DNA of 64,000 nt from assembly GCF_946478955.1 (NCBI RefSeq), contig NZ_CAMLDL010000012.1:14673-78672 (forward strand), read 5' to 3'. Source of the DNA: an uncultured Sphingomonas sp. (GTDB lineage: Bacteria > Pseudomonadota > Alphaproteobacteria > Sphingomonadales > Sphingomonadaceae). This document shows, piece by piece, positions 36,087 to 44,388 of the stretch (its first letter is position 1; the number at the start of each line of letters is the position of its first letter). Position numbers and translations under genes: made by a program. The notes beneath the pieces are model-generated. The model was not told the DNA's origin. It saw only the letters and a list, made by a program, of their open reading frames with translations, and made no database searches.

Positions 36087-37031
36087 TCACCTATGTTGCG
36101 CTGGCGACACAGTGGGCACTGGGTGCGATAAATATGCAAGGCGGCGTACTTCCCGGCGACCGCGGGTTACGGTGTCCAGTATGAGCCCCGCGAAAAAGCA
36201 AAGCACAGCGATGATAGTCATGCCGGTCGCCAGAACGGCAGTGGGAAACCGCGGAACAAGACCGGTGTCGACATATGTCAGGATCAACGGAACTGCGAGC
36301 AGCACCGCAATTGCGAGCAAGAGCGCGCCGATCGAACCATAGAAGAGAACGGGCCGTTCAATCCGGTACAGTGTCCCGATGGTTTTCAAAATTCGCCAGC
36401 CATCGCGATAGGTCGACAGTTTGGATGCAGACCCTTCCGGCCGCGCGCCATATGCCGTCGGCACTTCCCCCACCGGCATCCGTAATTCCAGCGCATGAAC
36501 ACTTATTTCCGTTTCAATCTCAAACCCGGCTGAGAGGACAGGAAAGCTTTTGACGAAACGCCGCGAAAAGACCCGATAGCCGGAGAAAATATCGGTAAAA
36601 GAGCGCCCGAACAAGCCGGACAATAGCCCTGTGAAAACCTTGTTCCCGAGGACATGGCCGCCACGATAGGCATCGGCCACTTCGTGCTGGCGGGTGCCGA
36701 CAATCATATCCAATTGCTGATCGATCAGCATTTCCACCATCCCTGGTGCTGCCTTCGGATCATAGGTCAGATCGCCGTCAGCCATGACATAAACGTCCGC
36801 ATCGACATCGGCGAACATGCGGCGGACAACGTTGCCCTTGCCCTGCATGGTCTCGCTGCGAACGACCGCACCGGCGGTCCGCGCGATCTCTACCGTACGG
36901 TCACTACTATTATTGTCATAAACATAGATGGTCGCGCTCGGCAGCGCAGCGCGGAAGCCCGCCACCGTCTCGGCGATCGCCGCTTCCTCGTTATAACAGG
37001 GCAGAACCACTGCAATTCGAACGCTGTCCAC
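36087..37031 (-). CDS. Family 2 glycosyltransferase, DPM1-like with two C-terminal helices
   Basis: A 314-aa GT-A enzyme that probably adds a sugar from a nucleotide donor to a polyprenyl phosphate. Seen are VVLPCYNEEAAIAETV, VYDNNSSDRT, the metal-binding ADGDLTYDP (near residue 90), the acceptor-site region DIFSGYRVFSRRF and RPEGSASKLSTYRDGWRIL, then two membrane helices (about 230-285). GTG at 37031 is preferred because GGGGGA lies just upstream; a TTG four codons earlier is possible. Products of such enzymes can feed GT87-type transferases, two of which occur elsewhere in the window, but the link is only thematic. Confidence 0.85.
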   Translation of the reverse strand: MDSVRIAVVLPCYNEEAAIAETVAGFRAALPSATIYVYDNNSSDRTVEIARTAGAVVRSETMQGKGNVVRRMFADVDADVYVMADGDLTYDPKAAPGMVEMLIDQQLDMIVGTRQHEVADAYRGGHVLGNKVFTGLLSGLFGRSFTDIFSGYRVFSRRFVKSFPVLSAGFEIETEISVHALELRMPVGEVPTAYGARPEGSASKLSTYRDGWRILKTIGTLYRIERPVLFYGSIGALLLAIAVLLAVPLILTYVDTGLVPRFPTAVLATGMTIIAVLCFFAGLILDTVTRGRREVRRLAYLSHPVPTVSPAQHR

Positions 37032-37065
37032 CAAATCCCCCAATCACCACCTCAGCGGAATCGAA

Positions 37066-37109
37066 AAGCCCCGCCTCTCTCTAACGGTGTAGAGAGATAG
37101 ACGGGGCTT
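37066..37109 (-). terminator. Terminator of the trigger factor gene
   Basis: A long stem of 18-20 bp with two interruptions (37066-37083 with 37090-37109) and a short loop ends in TTTTC on the minus strand, between the tig stop and the GT2 gene. Confidence 0.75.
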
Positions 37110-37133
37110 CGACAAGCACGGGTTAACGTGCGC

Positions 37134-38687
37134 TTATTTCTTTGCGGCAGGCTTCTTCGCAGCAGCCTTCTTGGCCGGAGCCTTTTCGGCCTTGGCAGGG
37201 GCGTCCGCCTTCTTGGCGGCAGCCTTCTTCGGCTCCGATTTTGCATCCGCCTTCTCGGCATCATTCTTCTTGGCCGCCGGCTTCTTTGCCGCTGCCTTCT
37301 TGGCCGGTTTGTGATCATGATCGTGGTCATGTCCACAGCCCGGGCCATGAACATGGCCCTCTTCGCTCTCCAGATCGGCTTCCAGCTCTTCGCGCGTCAC
37401 CGCACGATCACTGACGTCTGCGGTCGAGAACAGGAAGTCGACCACCTTGTCCTCATATAGCGGCGCACGAAGCTGCGCGGCCGCCATCGGGTTTTCCTGG
37501 ACGTAACGGATGAACATGTCGCGATCTTTCGGCTGATACTGCGATGCAGCCTGGCCGATCAGGCGGTTCATTTCCTGATTGGTCACTTCGATCTTGTTGG
37601 TGGCGCCAATTTCACTCAGCAGCAGGCCAAGGCGAACGCGGCGAACGGCGATATCACGGTAATCAGCGGCATCTGCCTCGATTTCCTTCAGCGCGGCGTC
37701 CGGATCGGCTTCATGGCTGGCTTCGTGGCGAAGCTGGCCCATGATGTTCTCATACTCGGCTTCCACCATCGACGGCGGAACGTCGAAATCATGATCGGCG
37801 GCCAGAAGGTCGAGCAGGCGCCGCTTCATGTGCGTGCGGGTCAGGCCGTTCAACTCTTGCTGCTGCTGGTCACGGATCAGGCCCTTGAGCTGTTCAAGAT
37901 CCTTCAGACCGATTGACTGGGCGAAGGCATCGTCCACCTTCGTTTCGCCAGGGACCTTCACTTCCTTGACCTTGATATCGAAAGTCGCGTCGGCGCCCTT
38001 CAGATTCTCGGCCGGGTAATCAGCCGGGAAGGTCACATTCAGCGTCTTTTCGTCGCCGACCTTCACGCCAACCATTTGATCTTCAAAGCCTGGGATCAAC
38101 TGACCGGCGCCAAGCACGACGGCCATGTCTTCGCCGGTGCCGCCGTCAAATGCGACGCCGTCGACCTTGCCCACGAAATCAATGACAACCTGGTCACCGT
38201 CGGCGGCCTTGTGGCCCTTCTTGGCGTCTTCGTAGCGGGTCTGCGATTTGGCCAGTTGTTCAAGCTGCTCGTCAACCAACTTTTCGTCGGCCTCAACGGT
38301 CAAACGCTCAAGCTTCAGCCCGTCCAGCTTCGGCGCCTTAATGTCGGGCAGAGCTTCCAGACTTACGCGAACGGTCGCGTCCTTGCCGTCCTGATAGCTT
38401 TCGTCGAGTTCGACCTGCGGCTGCATCGCCGGGCGAAGCTTATTGTCGCTGAGCAGCTTGGCCACGCCATCCTGAACAGCGGTGTTCAGTGCCTCACGCA
38501 TCAGCGCTTCGCCGTGCATCTTGCGGATTAGATTGGCCGGAACCTTGCCTGGACGGAAGCCCGCCATACGCACGGTCGGCGCGATGCGCTTCACTTCGCC
38601 ATCAACACGCGATTCGATGTCCTTGGCTGGAATGGTCAGGGTGTAGGCCCGCTTCAGGCCTTCATTTTCCGTCTCGACGGTCTTCAT
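37134..38687 (-). CDS. tig: Trigger factor with His-rich and Lys/Ala-rich tail
   Basis: Ribosome-bound chaperone and peptidyl-prolyl isomerase, 517 aa. The N-terminal ribosome-binding domain carries GFRPGKVPANLIRK (near residue 44), the FKBP-like PPIase domain DGDQVVIDFVGKVDG, and a C-terminal chaperone arm to about residue 445. Beyond the normal end lies an unusual tail: a His-rich patch (HVHGPGCGHDHDHDH) and about 60 residues of KKAAAKKPAAKK-type repeats resembling histone H1. The extra segment could bind metal and nucleic acid; this is inference. The ATG at 38687 is used (a GTG lies two codons earlier). A hairpin terminator follows. Confidence 0.93.
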   Translation of the reverse strand: MKTVETENEGLKRAYTLTIPAKDIESRVDGEVKRIAPTVRMAGFRPGKVPANLIRKMHGEALMREALNTAVQDGVAKLLSDNKLRPAMQPQVELDESYQDGKDATVRVSLEALPDIKAPKLDGLKLERLTVEADEKLVDEQLEQLAKSQTRYEDAKKGHKAADGDQVVIDFVGKVDGVAFDGGTGEDMAVVLGAGQLIPGFEDQMVGVKVGDEKTLNVTFPADYPAENLKGADATFDIKVKEVKVPGETKVDDAFAQSIGLKDLEQLKGLIRDQQQQELNGLTRTHMKRRLLDLLAADHDFDVPPSMVEAEYENIMGQLRHEASHEADPDAALKEIEADAADYRDIAVRRVRLGLLLSEIGATNKIEVTNQEMNRLIGQAASQYQPKDRDMFIRYVQENPMAAAQLRAPLYEDKVVDFLFSTADVSDRAVTREELEADLESEEGHVHGPGCGHDHDHDHKPAKKAAAKKPAAKKNDAEKADAKSEPKKAAAKKADAPAKAEKAPAKKAAAKKPAAKK

Positions 38688-38801
38688 GGTCACTTCTTCG
38701 ATCCTGCTCTACTTGCGTCTGCTGCTTCAACCATCCCGATTGGAATAGGCTGCGTATCAATTTCGTGCTCGCTTGTCCCCCGGACAAGCTGTGCGCGAAA
38801 T

Positions 38802-38886
38802 TGGTGCGGGCGAAGGGACTCGAACCCCCACATCTTGCGATACTGGTACCTAAAACCAGCGCGTCTACCAATTCCGCCACGCCCGC
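38802..38886 (-). tRNA. tRNA-Leu (anticodon TAG)
   Basis: An 85-nt class II tRNA with encoded CCA. Acceptor GCGGGCG/CGCCCGC, anticodon loop TTTAGGT flanked by CTGGT/ACCAG (anticodon TAG), a long variable arm (TATCGCAAGATGT) and T arm GGGGGTTCGAGTCCCTT are evident. Confidence 0.95.
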
Positions 38887-38998
38887 GCGGACGCCAATTA
38901 AGGTGCGCGGCCTATAGCAAGGATGTGACGCGGGGCAAGAGCGATAGGATGAGCAACCAACGACTTGCGGCGATGTTTATGCATTAAAGGAGCAAATC

Positions 38999-39142
38999 AT
39001 GGCCACCACACCCCCCGATCCGCAAACTCCGCCTCCACAGCCATCGCCTCCGGCACAACCGACGCAGCCGCCGGCCGAAGTGCCTCCACTGCCCGATGAC
39101 GTTGATGTTCCGTCGCCGCCGCCCGCACCCGATGGCAAGTAA
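38999..39142 (+). CDS. Proline-rich micro-protein 1
   Basis: A 47-aa ORF (MATTPPDPQTPPP... ending PPPAPDGK) with a strong ribosome site AAGGAG 7 nt before its ATG. Over 40 percent of residues are proline, with no cysteine, no signal peptide and no membrane helix. It would be an extended, acidic polyproline chain. Its end overlaps the start of a second proline-rich ORF. Its function is unknown; the strong ribosome site and the proline pattern argue that it is real. Confidence 0.6.
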   Translation: MATTPPDPQTPPPQPSPPAQPTQPPAEVPPLPDDVDVPSPPPAPDGK

Positions 39143-39248
39143 GCCGCCGCCTCCGGGTGCACCGATCCCTTCCAATCCGCCGGGCGACGTTCCGCCCCTG
39201 CCCGGTGAACCGGTCGAGCGTCCGCAGCCTGACCCGGTCACGCTCTAG
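39132..39248 (+). CDS. Proline-rich micro-protein 2, overlapping the first
   Basis: A 38-aa ORF (MASKPPPPGAPIPSN... ending PDPVTL) starting in a different frame 11 nt before the end of the first. No ribosome site of its own is seen, so translational coupling is expected. Proline and Gly/Glu dominate the composition. Its stop overlaps the stop of the convergent phosphatase gene by 4 nt. It could be a second product of a bicistronic micro-gene, or the two could be parts of one ancestral frame separated by a frameshift. Confidence 0.5.
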   Translation: MASKPPPPGAPIPSNPPGDVPPLPGEPVERPQPDPVTL

Positions 39249-40876
39249 TTTTGCGGGCAATCAATCCCTTCGACGTTGGCAAGGCAGCGTCCGTCTGTGG
39301 AATTCTTCGCCAGCGGCAGACGAATCGCCGCCGCCAGGGTGGGCATGATGTCGACGGTATCACCCCAATCGTCGCGATTGGCCGGGGTCATGCCCTTGCG
39401 CCAGAAAATAATCGGCACACGCCGGTCATAATCCCACGGGCTGCCGTGCGTCGCGGCATACCCCTTGGTCGGCACCGGGATCGGCATGATATAGGGCTTC
39501 AGCACCACCATATAATCGCCCGACCGGTCCGGATCGAACGAGGCGCGCAGCTTCTGCAGGATGTTCCATTCGCGCGGATCGCCCGACGGCATTGGCGTAT
39601 TGGCGACCTGAGATTTCGCGTAGGCGGCATAAACCTGCGGATTGGCGCGGTAGATTGCGAGCGCGCGGTCCAGAACCCGCTGACGGTCCGCGGGCTTCAG
39701 TTTATCGCTGATCCAAAATTCTCCGGCAGTGCCGGAGCCGAGAATCACCGGACCCTGAAGGCCCAGCCTGCCCCCGACGATTTTTCCGATTTCTGAAGCC
39801 GTTAACGCCGGATCGACCCGCATCGCCTGAGCATTTCCGCGATCCGCGAGCCGTTCGGGAATGTCGAGCCCGCCATGATCTGCGCTCAACATGACCGCAT
39901 AGTCGATCCCGCTCTTGTCCAGAACGTCGAAAAAATTGCCGAGTTGCTGGTCAAGGGCCGCCATTTGAATGCACATTTCGCCGCCGCCCGGCCCGAGCGC
40001 GTGGCCGATATAATCCGTAGCCGACAGGCCAACGGAAATAATGTCCGTCCCCTGCCCCTTCCCCAACTGCATGTCGCCAATCATGGCAGCGGACAGGGCC
40101 AGAATTGCGCCATCAAAATCGGGTGAGATGCGGAATGCCTTAGGGTCATTCGCGCCGCGTGCGAATTTGCCGTCGCCCACGGTGATGCCCGGCGCGACAG
40201 TGTAGGGCTTGTCTTTCCCAGCGCACCATGCCGGCGCAACCATCGCCGCGCGCGGTTCGGCCAGAGCTTTCGCCAGCGCGGCATTGAACCTCGTGACAGC
40301 GGCCGGAACAGGCCGGTCTTTTTGGTCGGTCACAAAGGTCGAACCGCCCCAATACCAACGCTCGTCGGCGCTGCGGCCGCTCATCATGATCGCGGCGCGA
40401 TCTTTCCCGGCCACCGCGACGTTACGGCTTGTCGGCGATACCTGCTTGAGTAAATCGCCGAGCGTCGGCGCTTTCAGGTGCTTTGGCGAGGCCGTATATT
40501 TGTCGGACGCGGACCCCGCGACCGTTTCATCTTCCGCGCAATAAATATTCTTATCGTCACGCTTGGCGGCCTGATCTACCCAATTATTCGCCACGATACC
40601 GGTACGCGCCGGGTGCCAGGCCGTCATCAACGTCGAGTGGCCAGGACAGGTCTCCGTCGCCGCGTGGCTTTCATAGCTGTTGCGGAATACGGTCCCCTGA
40701 CTGAGCCGCGCCATGCCTGCGGTGAAATGCGGGCGATACTGGTCGAACAGGTCGGCCGAAAATTGATCGACCGATATGGCGACGATGAGCTTGGGCGGGG
40801 TTGGTGGGACTTGGGCGTAGGCGGGAGAAGCAATAGCTGCTGCGGCGGCATACAAAGCCAAACTACCTTTGTTCAT
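39245..40876 (-). CDS. PafA-type alkaline phosphatase family protein
   Basis: A 543-aa periplasmic phosphatase/phosphodiesterase. A signal peptide (residues 1-21, ending AYA) precedes the metalloenzyme fold: first metal aspartate in VAISVDQF, the catalytic threonine in HAATETCPGHSTLMT (near residue 78), ANNW (near 105) and the metal ligands in LSADHGG and ATHGSPWDYDRRVPIIFW. This is the calcium-independent PafA-like group found in sphingomonads and Bacteroidetes that hydrolyses phosphomonoesters at low phosphate. AGGAGG precedes the ATG. Confidence 0.9.
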   Translation of the reverse strand: MNKGSLALYAAAAAIASPAYAQVPPTPPKLIVAISVDQFSADLFDQYRPHFTAGMARLSQGTVFRNSYESHAATETCPGHSTLMTAWHPARTGIVANNWVDQAAKRDDKNIYCAEDETVAGSASDKYTASPKHLKAPTLGDLLKQVSPTSRNVAVAGKDRAAIMMSGRSADERWYWGGSTFVTDQKDRPVPAAVTRFNAALAKALAEPRAAMVAPAWCAGKDKPYTVAPGITVGDGKFARGANDPKAFRISPDFDGAILALSAAMIGDMQLGKGQGTDIISVGLSATDYIGHALGPGGGEMCIQMAALDQQLGNFFDVLDKSGIDYAVMLSADHGGLDIPERLADRGNAQAMRVDPALTASEIGKIVGGRLGLQGPVILGSGTAGEFWISDKLKPADRQRVLDRALAIYRANPQVYAAYAKSQVANTPMPSGDPREWNILQKLRASFDPDRSGDYMVVLKPYIMPIPVPTKGYAATHGSPWDYDRRVPIIFWRKGMTPANRDDWGDTVDIMPTLAAAIRLPLAKNSTDGRCLANVEGIDCPQN

Positions 40877-40887
40877 CTCACCTCCTA

Positions 40888-40992
40888 GTTCCCCTGCGAT
40901 GGCAGGGGTCCAGACGCGCGAAGCGCCACTAACACCGACAGCGAATGCTCGCCCTATGGGCTCGGACCGGCCCCCTGCCCTCGCAGGGGAAC
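40888..40992. repeat. Inverted REP-like pair (CCCCTGC...GCAGGGG)
   Basis: Two copies of a small palindrome, each CCCCTGC/GCAGGGG with a 4-nt loop (40891-40908 and 40972-40989), lie in opposite orientation. The outer arms GTTCCCCTGCGA (40888-40899) and its exact complement (40981-40992) also pair over 12 bp. This is the architecture of a BIME-like intergenic element, in the gap between gatB and the phosphatase gene. Confidence 0.75.
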
Positions 40993-40998
40993 AGGCCT

Positions 40999-42462
40999 CT
41001 AGCCCAACTTGGCCCGTAGCCGTTCGTTGACCACGCCCGGATTGGCTTTCCCCTGCATCGCCTTCATCGTCTGACCAACGAAGAAACCGAACAGCGCTTC
41101 CTTGCCCGCCTTATATTGCTCGACCTTGTCGGCGTTGGCGGCGAGGATCTTGTCGATCTCCGCATCAATCGCGCCGGTGTCGCTGGTCTGCTTCAGGCCT
41201 TCCCGTTCGACGATGGCGCCAGCACGGTCGCCGGTTTCGAGCATTTTCTCGAACACCGTCTTGGCGATGGAGCCGCTGATCGTGCCGTCGGCGACGAGCT
41301 TCAGAAGCTCCGACGCATGATCGGGCGAAATCGGGCTTTCGGCGATGGTCACGCCAAGGCGGTTGAGCGCGCCAAACAGCTCGCCTGAAACCCAGTTGCT
41401 CGCCTGCTTGGCGTCAACATCGGTCGCCAGCAGCACGTCGAACCAGCTGGCCGTTTCGACTTCGGCGGTCAGCACGCTCGCGTTGTAGGCGGAAATGCCC
41501 ATCAGCTCGTAGCGTTTGCGCTTGGCATCCGGCAGTTCGGGCAGCGACTGACGGCATTCCTCAAGGAACGCATCGTCAAGCTCGAGCGGCAGCAGGTCGG
41601 GATCGGGGAAGTAGCGATAATCATGCGCATCTTCCTTCGACCGCAGCGTGCGCGTGACGTTCTTGTCAGGATCGTAAAGGCGGGTTTCCTGCGCGACGGT
41701 GCCACCTTCCTCGATCAAATCGACCTGACGGCGCGCCTCGCTCTCGATCACGTTCATGACGAAACGGACCGAGTTGACGTTTTTTGTCTCGGTGCGAGTG
41801 CCGAATTCGTCGCCGGGTTTGCGAACCGAGACGTTGACGTCGGCGCGCATCGAGCCTTCTTCCATATTGCCGTCGCACGAGCCGACGTAGCGGAGGATCG
41901 CGCGCAGCTTGCGGAGATAGGCACCGGCCTCGGCGGGCGAGCGCATGTCGGGCTTCGACACGATTTCCATCAACGCGACGCCCGAGCGGTTGAGGTCGAC
42001 ATAGGACATGGTCGGATGCTGGTCGTGCATCAGCTTGCCCGCGTCCTGCTCGACATGGATGCGCTCGACGCCGATGGTTACGGCGCTGCTCTCATCCTTC
42101 TCGTCGGTGAGGACCGTGATTTCGCCCTCGCCCACGAGCGGGTGATAGAGCTGCGAAATCTGGTAGCCCTGCGGCAAGTCGGCGTAGAAGTAATTCTTGC
42201 GGTCAAAGCGTGACCATTTGTTGATCTGCGCGTCGATCGCCATGCCGGTGCGCACCGCCTGACGGATGCATTCGCGGTTGGGCACCGGGAGCATGCCGGG
42301 CATCGCGGCGTCGACCAGGCTGACCTGCGTATTCGGCTCCGCCCCGAACGCCGTTGCCGCGCCGCTGAACAGCTTGGCCAGCGTCGTCACCTGCGCATGA
42401 ACCTCAAGGCCAATCACGACCTCCCAATCGCCGGTGGCGCCTTTGATCCGATAGTCGCTCAC
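40999..42462 (-). CDS. gatB: Aspartyl/glutamyl-tRNA amidotransferase subunit B
   Basis: GatB, 487 aa, the kinase/tRNA-binding part of GatCAB, which converts Glu-tRNA-Gln and Asp-tRNA-Asn to the amidated forms. Typical sequence [32 protein letters not shown] and [21 protein letters not shown] is followed by the helical C-terminal YqeY-like domain. The GTG at 42462 overlaps the gatA stop (GTGA) and is preferred to two GTG codons further upstream. Confidence 0.96.
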   Translation of the reverse strand: MSDYRIKGATGDWEVVIGLEVHAQVTTLAKLFSGAATAFGAEPNTQVSLVDAAMPGMLPVPNRECIRQAVRTGMAIDAQINKWSRFDRKNYFYADLPQGYQISQLYHPLVGEGEITVLTDEKDESSAVTIGVERIHVEQDAGKLMHDQHPTMSYVDLNRSGVALMEIVSKPDMRSPAEAGAYLRKLRAILRYVGSCDGNMEEGSMRADVNVSVRKPGDEFGTRTETKNVNSVRFVMNVIESEARRQVDLIEEGGTVAQETRLYDPDKNVTRTLRSKEDAHDYRYFPDPDLLPLELDDAFLEECRQSLPELPDAKRKRYELMGISAYNASVLTAEVETASWFDVLLATDVDAKQASNWVSGELFGALNRLGVTIAESPISPDHASELLKLVADGTISGSIAKTVFEKMLETGDRAGAIVEREGLKQTSDTGAIDAEIDKILAANADKVEQYKAGKEALFGFFVGQTMKAMQGKANPGVVNERLRAKLG

Positions 42463-43940
42463 CACCACTTCTCCGCACGATGGGTAAATCCGGCGCGTTC
42501 CTCAATGGCGAGGCCCGCGTTGAGCAAAGTCTGCTCGTCGAGCTCGTTCGCGATAAGGTGCAAGCCCAACGGAAGCCCCTGCCCGTCCAGGCCGCCCGGA
42601 ACGCTCATAGCGGGAAGGCCGGCAAGGCTCGCCGGGACCGCGAAGACGTCGTTGAGGTACATGGCCAGCGGGTCGCTCATCTTCTCGCCAAGGCCGAACG
42701 CCGCAGAGGGCGCCGTGGGCGTGAGGATGAGGTCGCATTTCTCGAACGCCTGAGCAAAGTCGCGCTTGATGAGGGCGCGGACCTTCTGGGCTTTGGTGAA
42801 ATAGGCATCGTAAAAGCCCGCCGACAGCACATAGGTGCCGATCATGATGCGGCGCTTCACCTCCGCCCCGAAGCCGTCGGCGCGGGTCGCCGCGTACATG
42901 GCGTCGAGGTTGCCGCCCTCCGGCGTATCGCGCAGCCCGTAGCGCACGCCGTCGTAGCGGGCGAGGTTGGACGAGGCTTCGGCGGGCGCGATGATGTAAT
43001 AGGTTGGCAGCGCGTATTTCGTGTGCGGAAGCGAAATCGGCACGACTTCAGCGCCCGCATCCTTCAGCCATTCGATGCCCTGATCCCACAGCGCGTTGAT
43101 CTCTTCCGGCACGCCGTCGACGCGATATTCCTTGGGAATACCAACGCGTTTGCCCTTGAGATCGCTGGACAATCCCGCTTCCCAATTGGGCACGGACAGC
43201 TTCAGGCTGGTCGCGTCCTTGGGGTCGAACCCGCACATGCTTTCCAGCATGATCGCGCAGTCGCGGACGTCCTTTGCCATCGGCCCCGCCTGATCGAGCG
43301 AGCTGGCGAAGGCGACGATGCCCCAGCGGCTGCAGCGGCCATAGGTAGGCTTGATGCCGGTGATGCCGGTGAAGGCCGCGGGCTGACGGATCGAACCGCC
43401 GGTGTCGGTGCCGGTGACGCCCGGCGCCATGCCCGCGCTGACCGCCGCCGCCGATCCGCCCGAGCTTCCGCCCGGGGTCAGCGCAGCATTGCCGCCGTCA
43501 TTGCGCCGCCACGGGCTGATGACCGGGCCGTAGGTGCTGGTTTCGTTAGACGAGCCCATGGCGAATTCGTCCATGTTGAGCTTGCCCAACATCCCCGCGC
43601 CCGCCGCCTTCAGATTGGCGGATACGGTGCTTTCGTAAGTCGGTTTGAACCCGGTCAGGATTTTGGAAGCGGTCGTGCTAGCGACGCCCTCAGTGCAGAA
43701 CAAATCCTTGATTCCGAGCGGCACACCCGACAGCGGCTTCAATTCGCCTTTGGTACGCGCTTCGTCAGCAGCATCGGCGGCGGCAAGTGCCAGTTCCGGC
43801 GTTTCGACCGTCCAGGCGTTGAGCGCGCGGCCAGCGGCGACAGCTTCATTGAACGCCGTCGCGACTTCACGCGCGGAAAACTCGCCGAGGCGAACGCCGT
43901 CGCGGATCTGGGCAATGGTCTTGGTTGTTAGGTCACTCAC
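42459..43940 (-). CDS. gatA: Aspartyl/glutamyl-tRNA amidotransferase subunit A
   Basis: GatA, 493 aa, the glutaminase/amidase subunit of GatCAB that liberates ammonia. The amidase signature [32 protein letters not shown] contains the catalytic Ser-cisSer-Lys elements; [13 protein letters not shown] provides the lysine. An ATG start at 43940 gives the normal N-terminus. It overlaps gatB and lies 106 nt behind gatC, separated from it by an inverted REP-like pair. Confidence 0.97.
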   Translation of the reverse strand: MSDLTTKTIAQIRDGVRLGEFSAREVATAFNEAVAAGRALNAWTVETPELALAAADAADEARTKGELKPLSGVPLGIKDLFCTEGVASTTASKILTGFKPTYESTVSANLKAAGAGMLGKLNMDEFAMGSSNETSTYGPVISPWRRNDGGNAALTPGGSSGGSAAAVSAGMAPGVTGTDTGGSIRQPAAFTGITGIKPTYGRCSRWGIVAFASSLDQAGPMAKDVRDCAIMLESMCGFDPKDATSLKLSVPNWEAGLSSDLKGKRVGIPKEYRVDGVPEEINALWDQGIEWLKDAGAEVVPISLPHTKYALPTYYIIAPAEASSNLARYDGVRYGLRDTPEGGNLDAMYAATRADGFGAEVKRRIMIGTYVLSAGFYDAYFTKAQKVRALIKRDFAQAFEKCDLILTPTAPSAAFGLGEKMSDPLAMYLNDVFAVPASLAGLPAMSVPGGLDGQGLPLGLHLIANELDEQTLLNAGLAIEERAGFTHRAEKWW

Positions 43941-43945
43941 TTGAT

Positions 43946-44032
43946 CGTCACCCTCGCGAAAGCGGGGGTCCCGCTTTTCTTGTGAACGGTCGCGCCAAAG
44001 GCAGCGGGATTCCCGTTTTCGCGGGAATGACG
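43946..44032. repeat. Inverted REP-like pair (GCGAAAGCGGG type)
   Basis: Two approximately 30-nt arms (43946-43975 and 44003-44032) are inverted relative to each other with 24 of 30 positions complementary. Each contains the widespread CGCGAAAGCGGG motif. They fill almost the whole gatC-gatA intergenic gap. Confidence 0.75.
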
Positions 44033-44046
44033 GTTTGCGGTGATCA

Positions 44047-44349
44047 CTATTCGATCACCTTCGGCACGGCGAAGAAGCCGTGCTGCGCGTCGGGCGCATT
44101 CTTCAAAATCTGGTCGCGGATACCGCCGCCAGTCAGCGGATCAGCGTCCACGACATCGTCACGCAGGCGGGTTTCGTTGGCGATGACCGCAGTCAACGGC
44201 TCGACCCCATCGGTGTTGACCTCACCCAGCTGCTCGACCCAGCCGAGGATGTTGTTGAGTTCGGGCACCATCTTGTCGATTTCGGCATCGCTCAGCGCGA
44301 GCCGGGCGAGCTTGGCGACGTGGCGCACTTCTTTTTCGGAAACGGACAT
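44047..44349 (-). CDS. gatC: Aspartyl/glutamyl-tRNA amidotransferase subunit C
   Basis: GatC, 100 aa, stabilises GatA on GatB. It shows [26 protein letters not shown] and [11 protein letters not shown], then VEPLTAVI and the C-terminal RDDVV...[20 protein letters not shown]. The ATG at 44349 gives the normal length; a longer frame exists upstream. It lies 40 nt from the end of the DUF4153 gene on the same strand. Confidence 0.95.
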   Translation of the reverse strand: MSVSEKEVRHVAKLARLALSDAEIDKMVPELNNILGWVEQLGEVNTDGVEPLTAVIANETRLRDDVVDADPLTGGGIRDQILKNAPDAQHGFFAVPKVIE

Positions 44350-44388
44350 GAAAGCGCGGCTAGCAGGGGCCGCGCGCGCCTTCAACGC

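Noticed and set aside
38948..38989. 12-codon ORF (MSNQRLAAMFMH) before the proline-rich genes
   Set aside because: Too short to judge and probably part of the leader; only a weak AGGA precedes it.
42480..43931. 483-codon plus-strand ORF
   Set aside because: It is an antisense shadow of gatA, a well-supported gene. High GC content suppresses stop codons on the opposite strand; no ribosome site or recognisable domain.
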